Source: Affinundibacterium flavidum
GTDB lineage: Bacteria > Pseudomonadota > Gammaproteobacteria > Burkholderiales > Burkholderiaceae_D
NCBI RefSeq assembly: GCF_014284175.1
Contig: NZ_JACOGA010000020.1
Location: 23,439 to 87,438, forward strand
Length of the DNA stretch: 64,000 nt
Direction of reading: 5' to 3'
Shown here in pieces: positions 42,442 through 50,561 of the stretch. Position 1 is the first letter of the stretch. Each line of letters starts with the position of its first letter. A model generated the notes under the pieces. It was given only the letters and a program-made list of their open reading frames with translations. It was not told where the DNA came from and did not search any database. Position numbers and translations under genes: made by a program.

Positions 42442-42663
42442 TGTTAATTCTCAAAATTGCAAAAACGGTGGTGACCCATTCATCATTTTACAATTGAGAT
42501 ATAAATTCTGGTTTGAAAGCTTAGGAAAAACATATAAAAATACAGAATTTGCTTTTTAACACCCCATTAAAACAACTATGAAAATTGCCAGCTCACTCAC
42601 CGATTTAACATGTTGTCTGCAGTAAGCTTAGGTAGGCTAATTTTTATCCTCTTTTAAACCAAT

Positions 42664-43902
42664 TTATGGTGTTGAACTTGGAACGCCAATAAATTCCACC
42701 GTATCCGTACTCAGATCTACTTCTGCAACATGAAATGGACTTGTGATATTGGCGGTGCAAATACTGTCAGGGCCTGGAGTCACATCATAATGTGTTGCTA
42801 CCAATTTTCCGGTATCGCGCCAGATGCGCAGGTCTTGAATGCCAGAACAACCTGAAGCTTGCGTCCCGAGGAAAACGGCGATGAGCATTTTTTTGGAAAA
42901 ATCGATGGCTGGCGGAGTTGTTGCGTTGCCAGTGCCCGCCTGATGTTCTTGCCAAAGCTGCTGCCAATTTGCCTGATCGCGAATCACAATATTGCGGGCA
43001 GTGCCAATTGCGGAGTGCATTCCACTCACTACCGATTGATAAGAAATCAGTGCACCGTTCACACGCTGCAGTTCTACCGCCAAGTCAAGCGTAGGTAATT
43101 CAATCATCTGCATTGGTGTGCTTACACTTGTGTTTTCCAAGTCACAGCGGGTGATGGACACACGCTCCTCGTCAAAGTAGCTAGCGTGTAATTTTTGGCC
43201 GTCGGAACTAACTTTTAAAAAGCGTGTGATACTGCAATCATTGACTGTTTTGTAGAATTTCGTCAGTACCATTTTGGCGTTGAAATCAGGCATGATCAGG
43301 TTTGCAGAGGCTTTGCTGCCAGATGCATTCCAAAAAATATCCCAGGCTTGTTTATCTTTAATGAGTGCATAGTCGAGTGCGGCGCCGTGATAGAAAGGCG
43401 CTGGCAGTGCTTTGAAATTAATTGCATTGCTGTTTGCGTTTGGAATTGCGATGCTCTGTACTTGATGAGCGCTTCCCAGACCTAAATCTGCCTTATCGAG
43501 ATTCGCGATCATGGTTTTGAACAAACTTTCTACGCTAGCCTCACTGCAAGTAGTGCGTGGACCTGCGATAGTGTCGGCATGTGAGCACAGCAAATTTTTC
43601 GGGGTCGCACCATATAGACTTTGTGCATAAGCGGCGTCGGCACAATTGCCGGATCTATCCCAAAGAACATATTGTTGATCAATTAATAGCAGGCGATTTT
43701 TATGCTCGGCGCAACTCGCTTCTTTGACCAGATTTAGAAATTCATTGGTGGCGACTGGGGCAGGAGTTTTGCTTGATTCGGTGTGTCCAATGCTGCCATT
43801 ACCTCCACAGCCGCTCAGACTTAAGAAGATACATACGCTGAGAGTGGCGCCGAAACTAGTCATCAGTGCGCGAGCGCGGAAACGCAAAATCAAAGCTGGC
43901 AT
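42664..43902 (-). CDS. Lipoprotein with two PrcB-like domains
   Basis: 412 residues with AAGGAA before the ATG. Lipobox LSGC gives an acylated Cys at about 32. A cysteine-rich segment (60-125) is followed by two related modules, about 165-270 (YALIKDKQAWDIFWNAS) and 290-410 (NIVIRDQANWQQLWQEHQAG, then DFSKKMLIAVFLGTQASGCSGI and HVAEVDL). The second fits the PrcB C-terminal domain, found in treponemal dentilisin complexes and in many lipoproteins of unknown role. The first appears to be a diverged copy; this is my reading of spacing and of the DxxxWxxxW pattern. Alone on its strand between the MipA gene and the kinase. Confidence 0.65.
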   Translation of the reverse strand: MPALILRFRARALMTSFGATLSVCIFLSLSGCGGNGSIGHTESSKTPAPVATNEFLNLVKEASCAEHKNRLLLIDQQYVLWDRSGNCADAAYAQSLYGATPKNLLCSHADTIAGPRTTCSEASVESLFKTMIANLDKADLGLGSAHQVQSIAIPNANSNAINFKALPAPFYHGAALDYALIKDKQAWDIFWNASGSKASANLIMPDFNAKMVLTKFYKTVNDCSITRFLKVSSDGQKLHASYFDEERVSITRCDLENTSVSTPMQMIELPTLDLAVELQRVNGALISYQSVVSGMHSAIGTARNIVIRDQANWQQLWQEHQAGTGNATTPPAIDFSKKMLIAVFLGTQASGCSGIQDLRIWRDTGKLVATHYDVTPGPDSICTANITSPFHVAEVDLSTDTVEFIGVPSSTP

Positions 43903-44197
43903 AATGAATTTCCTTCCCCTAAATGTTTAAGTGCGGTTTAGATCAGGTGTAGCTGATGTGTAAATTAAATGCATCGATGACCTAGGTGGCGTAGCGAGCT
44001 CATATAGTCCGTGCGCGTCACTAAATCCCGATGCGCTTATCTTATGATTGATCAAGATTTGATTCATCCGCAAAGTAAGGTAAATTTGTCCTCAATTTGT
44101 ACAAAGCTTGGAATTCTTGAGAAAAATGAAGGCTTTTCATAAAAACTGCACGTCTTCTCGACACATTCTTATAAAATAGATCGCTAGGAGAAATGAC
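43903..44197. other. Divergent intergenic region
   Basis: About 295 bases between the lipoprotein gene and the leader ORF of the kinase. AT-rich second half; no clear regulatory motif found, and no TATCTG repeats like those upstream of the RstA-like gene. Confidence 0.4.
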
Positions 44198-44257
44198 ATG
44201 TGGTTTGTTGGAATTGATGATTGCGTAGCACGAACAGACGGTCGAGGCAGGCTGTGA
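44198..44257 (+). CDS. Candidate 19-aa leader peptide coupled to the kinase
   Basis: AGGAG (44186-44190) is followed after seven bases by ATG 44198, which opens 19 codons (MWFVGIDDCVARTDGRGRL) ending in TGA at 44255-44257. That stop overlaps the kinase's GTG (44254) as GTGA, the standard layout for translational coupling. The frame is closed upstream by TAG at 44177, so this is not the tail of a longer gene. Function unknown; a chance ORF cannot be excluded. Confidence 0.4.
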   Translation: MWFVGIDDCVARTDGRGRL

Positions 44258-45582
44258 ATCGTCTGTTCCTGAGATTTTTGCTACCTGTGTTGCTGTCTAT
44301 CGCCTTGGCGACCATGCTGGTATACGCGGTTATTATCGGGATCTTTGGTGATCCAATTGAAAAAAATGCGGAACGTCAGGCGGCACCACAAATATTCTTG
44401 ATCGAGCAATATATCGATAAAGCCGCAACGGACGAATGGCTGGCACGTTTAAATAAGGTGCGAGAAGTTTCGCAAGTGCCGTTTGAGTTGCTTCCGCTTC
44501 CGCAAGTGATGGAAAAACTTGATAGGGCGCAGCGCGCAAAATTACGGCAAGGCAGAATTGTGGTGGATGCTGCAAATCGTGCCTTGTATCGCCGAGTCGA
44601 TCTCGACGGTGAAAAATACATAGGCAGTGACGAAGATGTGTTGCAGGTGCAAAATCTTCCAATTGATTACTGGTTCAATATACAACTTGAAATTGTACGG
44701 TTTGTGATTGTTGCATTTGTCTTGTTGATTCCTATCGCTTTTTGGTCACGCGCCCATTGGCGCGATATTCAGGCACTTTCTCACGTCACTGCTGAAATAG
44801 GTGAGGGCAATCTTGCTGCGCGTGCGGGTGTCGCTAGTAATGCCGCCATTTATCCCTTAGCGCAACAAATTAATCAGATGGGCGGACGCATAGAGCAATT
44901 GATCAATTCGCAGAAAAACCTCTTACACTCGGTATCGCATGAATTGCGCACGCCGATTGCGCGTTTGGAGTTTGCACTGGAAATTTTGCAAGATACTCCA
45001 CAAGGAATGCAAGCATCAGACAAGAGCAAAGCAAGAATACAAGCGATGCAGGCTGATTTGAGTGAGCTAAACAGCCTGGTGTCTGAATTGCTCAATATGG
45101 CTAAGCTGGATGCGCAGGGGCAGTTGACGACGGAAGTAATCGATGCGCTAGATTTAATGCAAACCTGTATGCAACATTTACCGCCTGTTCCAGAACATAT
45201 TCAATTGCGACAAGTGCTAGAAGTGCAGACGCTGCAACTCGTTGGTGACCGGCGTTTATTGGAGCGGGCAATACAAAACCTGCTCAAAAATGCACTGAAA
45301 TATGCGGAAAAAAATATAGTGTTCACGTTGAAGCAGCACGCAAACTCCCATATTGTGATTGTAGAAGATGATGGTGCAGGGATACCTGAAGCGGATCGTA
45401 ACAAAATTTTTGAGCCATTTTACCGGCTTGATCGTAGCCGTGATCGCAGTACCGGGGGATTCGGCTTAGGATTGGCAATCGTGAAGCAAATTGTGACTTT
45501 ACATCGCGGCAGCATACGTATCTCTCAAGCCAGTATCGGCGGCGCACGATTTGAAATTCGCTTGCCTGATCAAAGTACTTGA
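44254..45582 (+). CDS. RstB-like sensor histidine kinase
   Basis: 442 residues from GTG 44254 (GAGGCAGG upstream); a TTG at 44221 would add 11 residues but has no good site. TM1 about 5-30, a small periplasmic domain (30-140) with the RstB-like pattern DPIEKNAERQAAPQIFLIEQYI, TM2 145-168, HAMP 170-220, HisKA with SVSHELRTPIARLEFAL, and an ATPase domain (NLLKNALKYAE, VEDDGAGIPE, FGLGLAIVKQIV). The likely partner is the RstA-like regulator at 39945. Signal unknown. Confidence 0.85.
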   Translation: MNRLFLRFLLPVLLSIALATMLVYAVIIGIFGDPIEKNAERQAAPQIFLIEQYIDKAATDEWLARLNKVREVSQVPFELLPLPQVMEKLDRAQRAKLRQGRIVVDAANRALYRRVDLDGEKYIGSDEDVLQVQNLPIDYWFNIQLEIVRFVIVAFVLLIPIAFWSRAHWRDIQALSHVTAEIGEGNLAARAGVASNAAIYPLAQQINQMGGRIEQLINSQKNLLHSVSHELRTPIARLEFALEILQDTPQGMQASDKSKARIQAMQADLSELNSLVSELLNMAKLDAQGQLTTEVIDALDLMQTCMQHLPPVPEHIQLRQVLEVQTLQLVGDRRLLERAIQNLLKNALKYAEKNIVFTLKQHANSHIVIVEDDGAGIPEADRNKIFEPFYRLDRSRDRSTGGFGLGLAIVKQIVTLHRGSIRISQASIGGARFEIRLPDQST

Positions 45583-45790
45583 TCAATGCACATGAGCAAA
45601 GCACATAAGCTAAGCAAGGCAGAAATCTACATAAGCACCTCGTATGCGGTAATTCTATAGATAAGTCATCGCCTATCGCTATGTTGCTCTTTCTCTGCAT
45701 TACGACAGCACCGGTTGCACAATTTAATCAAGTATTTCGCCGACTATTCACCTACACGAATGCTCAAGGTAAGTTTCAAGGAGTTTTATT

Positions 45791-46681
45791 TTGTCGCAAA
45801 CGCAGAGACGTCATCAGCTAATTGGTTTGAGTTTAGCCATTACCGGAGCAATTTTATTTTCTGCTAAAGCCATCGTTGCCAAATTACTCTACGCCTATCA
45901 TCTGGATGCTGTGACAGTGATCGCGTTTCGAATGTTGTTTTCCTTACCGGTTTTTGCCGCGATTGCTATTTGGCAGGGATGGAAAAACGAGCCCTTGAGT
46001 ACAGCAGATCGCTGGCGATTGCTGGCCTTGGGTTTGGTCGGTTATTACCTATCGAGTTTCTTAGATTTCCTCGGGCTTCAATATATTTCTGCTGGCTTGG
46101 AACGATTAATTTTGTTTCTGACGCCGTCGTTTGTTTTATTGATTCATGTCTTATGGTTTAAACGCCCAATCCGCCCGATTGAATACCTATCACTTGGCAT
46201 TGCTTATGCGGGCATTGTCTTGGTTTTCATGCATGATTTATCTTTCAATGGGCAACAGGTAATACTTGGCGCCGGGTTGGTATTGGGTTCGGCAATTGCC
46301 TACGCGACTTATTTGATTCAATCAGGTGAGATGGTGCTGCGAATCGGCGCTTTGCGTTTAGTGTCCTATGCGATGTGCGTGTCGAGCTTTGCCTGCATTG
46401 CCCAATTTGTTGTGTTGCGTCCAATTAGCTTATTAAATCAAAGCTGGCCAGTATTGTCTTTATCGATGGTGAATGCGATGGTGTGTACGGTCCTCCCAGT
46501 ATTTTTAACCATGTTTGCCGTACAAAAGATTGGTGCGCCTAAGGCCTCGCAAGCTGGCATGATAGGTCCTGTCTCGACCTTGGTATTAGGCTCAGTGTTT
46601 TTGCAGGAGGCTGTGACCACTTGGCAGCTTGCTGGTGCTAGTCTGGTCATTCTAGGGATGTATTTATTAAGTCGTAAATGA
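45791..46681 (+). CDS. EamA/DMT-superfamily transporter
   Basis: 296 residues, starting at TTG 45791 with AAGGAG seven bases before it. Ten predicted membrane helices made of two EamA repeats (about 10-145 and 155-290). Segments such as LSLAITGAILFSAKAIVAKLLYAY and GAPKASQAGMIGPVSTLVLGSVFL are typical. Substrate (amino acid, metabolite or drug) cannot be read from sequence. Single gene. Confidence 0.82.
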   Translation: MSQTQRRHQLIGLSLAITGAILFSAKAIVAKLLYAYHLDAVTVIAFRMLFSLPVFAAIAIWQGWKNEPLSTADRWRLLALGLVGYYLSSFLDFLGLQYISAGLERLILFLTPSFVLLIHVLWFKRPIRPIEYLSLGIAYAGIVLVFMHDLSFNGQQVILGAGLVLGSAIAYATYLIQSGEMVLRIGALRLVSYAMCVSSFACIAQFVVLRPISLLNQSWPVLSLSMVNAMVCTVLPVFLTMFAVQKIGAPKASQAGMIGPVSTLVLGSVFLQEAVTTWQLAGASLVILGMYLLSRK

Positions 46682-46894
46682 TGATAAGAAGAATAAAGAA
46701 GATGGCAAAATGCTTGATACACAATGAATTGCTCCATCGGAAACTTCAGTTTTAATATATTTGCGCATGTTGTAGCCAAGTGGTGTTTGCAGATAGATTT
46801 GTCGATCGAACCCTAGTCGAATTGATGCAAAACAACATATACTCAAGGGTGGTCAATGCGAGTGTGCATTGAATTGTGAAAGCTCAGAAATTTT

Positions 46895-47044
46895 ATGACA
46901 AAAGAAGATCAGGTCAGCGATGATAAAACGCCATCGGCCGATGATGGTAGCCCTAAATTTGGTCGACTATTATTGGTATTGTTGTTTGCAGTTGCTGTCA
47001 TCGTTGCAATTACGTTTGCGACTGAAGCCTATTACGGCGTGTAG
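46895..47044 (+). CDS. 49-aa single-pass membrane protein
   Basis: An acidic, Asp-rich N-terminus (MTKEDQVSDDKTPSADDG) is followed by one membrane helix (LLLVLLFAVAVIVAITFA) and a short periplasmic tail (TEAYYGV). No strong ribosome binding site is visible. It lies 56 bases before the DUF1631 gene on the same strand. The clean composition and N-in topology suggest a real small membrane protein, but there is no family I recognise. Confidence 0.5.
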   Translation: MTKEDQVSDDKTPSADDGSPKFGRLLLVLLFAVAVIVAITFATEAYYGV

Positions 47045-47100
47045 GAAATTCACCAGGCTTAAGCGGTATAGGCTAATTGTTTATTTTTATGAATTGATCC

Positions 47101-49326
47101 ATGGACACCACTCCACTTATTCCCGCCACTTCAAATTCGGTGAAGAAAAATACTTCGGCTGTGACGACTCCTGAGGGAAAGAAGGCAGAATCGTCGAGCG
47201 CTGCACGACTATTGATTTTGCAGAATATGGTACCGTTGGCGACGAATCTGGTGTCATCGCAACTGGAAGCCTTTTCTACGCGTTTGGCAGATCAATTATT
47301 TAAATTATCCGATCAGGCGGTGCGCCCAGACGAAGCAAAACTTAGCTTTGACGCGCATCAGTTGATTAAGCGCAATAGCACGACCTTTTATCGTTTGGTC
47401 GCTAGTCAGATAAATACAGCGTTGACGAAAGAAGTCAGCGTTTTCAATACCCGTAAGCGCGCAAAAAAAGAAGATCAATACTTAGATAATACCGCCCAAA
47501 CCTACGAAGAAATGGAAGGCAAGATTTTATTGCGTAATGCCAGCCATGCGCTTGAAGTCTTAAATGCCGAGCCGCTGGTGATGTTGAATACCTTGATTGG
47601 ACGCATTCTTAATCGCATGCCTATCGATGTCACGCAAAATCCATTTCGACCAGAAATTTTTGTGAAAGCAGTGCATCAGGCATGGATGGAGCTCGATCCA
47701 AATCCAGCTTCGCATTTGTTGGTATTGCGTTTATTGCAGCCGACGGTGTTTTTGCAACTTAGCCCTATCTTGGATGATATTAATCAAGAGTTGATGGCGC
47801 GTGGAATTCGACCTGAAGGCGATGATGCCTTTGATTCTTCGTCCGGTGTTTCTGCTTATCTGCCCGTACAAAAATCGTTTAGTCTGGATCCGTATTTGCA
47901 AGATAAACTCAAGCGCGTTTTTTCTGGACAGATTGAACTGGCGTATACCGATCCACACTATGAGTTAAGTGGTTTGGCGATGGTGAGTGATACTTTAACT
48001 AATCAACTAGATGATTTGGATGCCAATGAAGAGCATCCAGATAAAGCCAGTATTGATCAGCAATTCTTTGAAGATTTGCGCAATATGCAAAAGCATCATT
48101 CGCAAGAAGAAACGACGAATACGCATTTTGAATCGCGCTTACATAAAGTCTTGCATGCGAGCTCTGCGCAAAAATTGAGTGTAGTCGAACGAAATACGAT
48201 AGAGCTGCTGGCACGAATTTTCGATTACATTTTTGCGGATCCTAGTCTGGGCAATGATATCAAAAGCATGATGGTGCAATTGCAGATTCCGATTGTGCGT
48301 GTGGCCTTATCTGATCGTGATTTTTTCTTCCGTGAATCGCACCCAGCACGCACTTTGCTCGATATGTTGGGTAGCTCAGGCATTTTATTAGATGCTGAAT
48401 CAGCCTCAGTCGATCCTTTATTAGGAGTGATTGGCGATGTGATTGAACGCGTGCAATCTGAATTTGATCAACACATAGAACTATTTTCGGATGTCGTTTC
48501 GGATCTTGAGTCGTATTTGAAAGAAGAAGAACTCAAGGCGCAGGCGGCGATCAGTCAGCCTGTACAAACCGCCTTGAGTGAAGAAAAAATGCGGGTATCG
48601 AGAGAGCTTGCCGAACATGATGTCGCGATACGGGTTGAGACTGGTGAGGTGGCCGGATTCTTAGAAGTCTTTTTGGAAGAGCAGTGGATACGGATCTTAA
48701 CGATCGCGCATAGCGTGAAAGAAGAAAAACCGCATGCTTTAGAAAATGCCTTGAAGACCATGGATGATTTGATCTGGAGTCTTAAACCCAAAAATAGCCC
48801 TGAAGAGCGCAAAGAATTGATCGCAAAATTGCCTGCGATGCTGACTTTGCTCAATGCCTGGTTAAATGCGATACGTTGGGATGAGCCTGATCGTGTTTTG
48901 TTCTTCTCTAAACTGGCAGAGCGTCATGCTGCCATGGCTCGTGCGCCTTTAGAACTATCGCCACGTCGCCAATTAGAGATCGCGGTAAATATCGCCCAAC
49001 GCGCCAGTAATCGTCGTCTCGATCGTTTTGTGCAAGAAAAAGTGGCACAAACAGATGATGAGGCAACCAAACAAGTGGCGGCATTAGAGCGCGGCATGTG
49101 GTTGGATTTTAATGATGAAGATGAACAAATTACCCGCTACAAATTAGCCTGGATAAGTCCTAAGCGCAGTAGTTTTATTTTTGCTAGCCGCCAAGGTGAT
49201 CAGGCTTTCTCTATCTCGATTGCCGATTTAGAAGCCCGCTATCGTAGTGGAACAGTGAATACCATACAAGCTAATTCTCTAGTTGACCGGGCGCTCACGT
49301 ATGCCTTGAAAGATCTGGCGGTATAA
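47101..49326 (+). CDS. DUF1631-family protein (741 aa)
   Basis: Large cytoplasmic, mostly helical protein with no signal or membrane segment. Recognised by NAEPLVMLNTLIGRILNRMP, the HPARTLLDMLGSSGILLD segment and a C-terminal beta-rich domain (from about 670: RYKLAWISPKRSSFIFASRQG) that resembles a PilZ-like fold. Family role unknown; a c-di-GMP-related function has been imagined for the C-terminus but the RxxxR motif of PilZ is not evident. Acidic/Gln-rich linkers at 320-345 and 510-540. A terminator follows. Confidence 0.78.
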   Translation: MDTTPLIPATSNSVKKNTSAVTTPEGKKAESSSAARLLILQNMVPLATNLVSSQLEAFSTRLADQLFKLSDQAVRPDEAKLSFDAHQLIKRNSTTFYRLVASQINTALTKEVSVFNTRKRAKKEDQYLDNTAQTYEEMEGKILLRNASHALEVLNAEPLVMLNTLIGRILNRMPIDVTQNPFRPEIFVKAVHQAWMELDPNPASHLLVLRLLQPTVFLQLSPILDDINQELMARGIRPEGDDAFDSSSGVSAYLPVQKSFSLDPYLQDKLKRVFSGQIELAYTDPHYELSGLAMVSDTLTNQLDDLDANEEHPDKASIDQQFFEDLRNMQKHHSQEETTNTHFESRLHKVLHASSAQKLSVVERNTIELLARIFDYIFADPSLGNDIKSMMVQLQIPIVRVALSDRDFFFRESHPARTLLDMLGSSGILLDAESASVDPLLGVIGDVIERVQSEFDQHIELFSDVVSDLESYLKEEELKAQAAISQPVQTALSEEKMRVSRELAEHDVAIRVETGEVAGFLEVFLEEQWIRILTIAHSVKEEKPHALENALKTMDDLIWSLKPKNSPEERKELIAKLPAMLTLLNAWLNAIRWDEPDRVLFFSKLAERHAAMARAPLELSPRRQLEIAVNIAQRASNRRLDRFVQEKVAQTDDEATKQVAALERGMWLDFNDEDEQITRYKLAWISPKRSSFIFASRQGDQAFSISIADLEARYRSGTVNTIQANSLVDRALTYALKDLAV

Positions 49327-49340
49327 GCAAGTCGGCTTAA

Positions 49341-49398
49341 AAAATGCCCAGGTCGATTGAGTTTTCAATTGACCTGACCCCAAAAAGTTGGGCATTTT
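49341..49398. terminator. Terminator with nested hairpins
   Basis: AAAATGCCCA pairs with TGGGCATTTT (perfect 10 bp) and encloses a second stem GGTCGATTGA/TCAATTGACC. It separates the DUF1631 gene from the convergent lipoprotein gene. Confidence 0.75.
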
Positions 49399-49459
49399 AT
49401 ATCTGCATGCAGAATGGTTTATCGCGCAGAACCTTAGTCTGCCTTATTTATTTACTTGC

Positions 49460-50188
49460 TTACTTTTCTACTTGGATGTCTACGCGCGTTTCGCCGCTCT
49501 TGTTGGGGAAATCACGTAGAGCACTTTCTATCAATAGTCCCAGATAAGCATCAATTTCTACCTCATTTTGGGTGGTCTTTGCCGTGACGGAATACAATAA
49601 TTTACCGGTTGCGGCTTCGGTGATGGTGATCTCTACGCCATGATCAAAGTACTGGCGTACATCGAGATTAGTTCCATAAAATGGATCGTAGCGACGTCCA
49701 AATCCGAATGGTGAGTAAAGTGGGCCAAAGTAACGTGGATAAAACACGGAACGAGGATAAAAGCGGTAAGGGGCACGAATGAATCCAGGATAAATGCGAT
49801 ACGGATCAAAACCGCCGATAGGAATTACCATGCCTGATGGGGTGACGATGTAGTTGAGCGAACCAAATGGAGACGATACATGAGTGTTGCCCGGGACTGA
49901 TATTAATTGCAAACTCAGCTTTAGCGCTGCTTTCGTTGCTTGGCCCGCGTCGGTTTCGTTAAAACCCAATTCTTTTAATCGTAGTTTTAAATCTTCGCTG
50001 GCATGTTGGTATTCTGGTTCTTTACCTTGCTCAGGATGCTCTACGAAAGTATAGCTTTTGTCGGCGAAAGTGGCGGGTAATTGATTGACCGTGTTGATTT
50101 TGCTGGAGAAGGTGCTGGCACATCCAGTGAGTGCGGCCGCACATAAAATCAGGCTTAGTAGGAATACGCGTTTATTCAGGGTTTTCAT
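49460..50188 (-). CDS. DUF4136-type lipoprotein
   Basis: 242 residues. Lipobox LTGC at about Cys23 anchors it to a membrane. The early segment INTVNQLPATFADKSYTFVEHPEQ and C-terminal ITEAATGKLLYSVTAKTTQNEVEIDAYLGLLIESALRDFP match the DUF4136 layout. Between them lies a Pro/Tyr/Phe-rich insertion (130-175, YPGFIRAPYRFYPRSVFYPR) that looks disordered. Function unknown. Single gene. Confidence 0.75.
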   Translation of the reverse strand: MKTLNKRVFLLSLILCAAALTGCASTFSSKINTVNQLPATFADKSYTFVEHPEQGKEPEYQHASEDLKLRLKELGFNETDAGQATKAALKLSLQLISVPGNTHVSSPFGSLNYIVTPSGMVIPIGGFDPYRIYPGFIRAPYRFYPRSVFYPRYFGPLYSPFGFGRRYDPFYGTNLDVRQYFDHGVEITITEAATGKLLYSVTAKTTQNEVEIDAYLGLLIESALRDFPNKSGETRVDIQVEK

Positions 50189-50561
50189 GATGTCAATCTC
50201 CAGTATTGCTCGATGATACTTGCTCTGGCCTTAGTATGCACAATGTTATGACTCTATCATGATCTTATTTTGCAGAAAAGTCTGTGAGATTTTGTAACGA
50301 GGGTTTGTTCTGTAACTGCGCCTCGGAAGTTTTGCCAAAGCTTGCATACCACTTATTGCATGTTATTTACGATTACCGTTTAATTGGAGCTGCTAATCTG
50401 AGTATTTCACCCTCTTTGATTAGACATTGTTGCTCATTTGTTTGGCTAGTTTCGTCTTTAACAGCCCAGCTGTGTCTGTGCTTGGTAAAATACAGGGTTT
50501 ATTTCTTTTCCCGCTGACCACACCAGTTTCTGTGGCTTCATTTTTGATTTGAGTTCAATTT
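50189..50561. other. Divergent intergenic region upstream of pepN
   Basis: About 370 bases between the lipoprotein gene and pepN. No ORF or repeat is supported; promoters for both must lie here but I found no confident match. Confidence 0.45.

Noticed and set aside
44221..44253. TTG at 44221 as start of the RstB-like kinase
   Set aside because: No ribosome binding site at the right distance; the GTG at 44254 has GAGGCAGG upstream and overlaps a leader stop codon.
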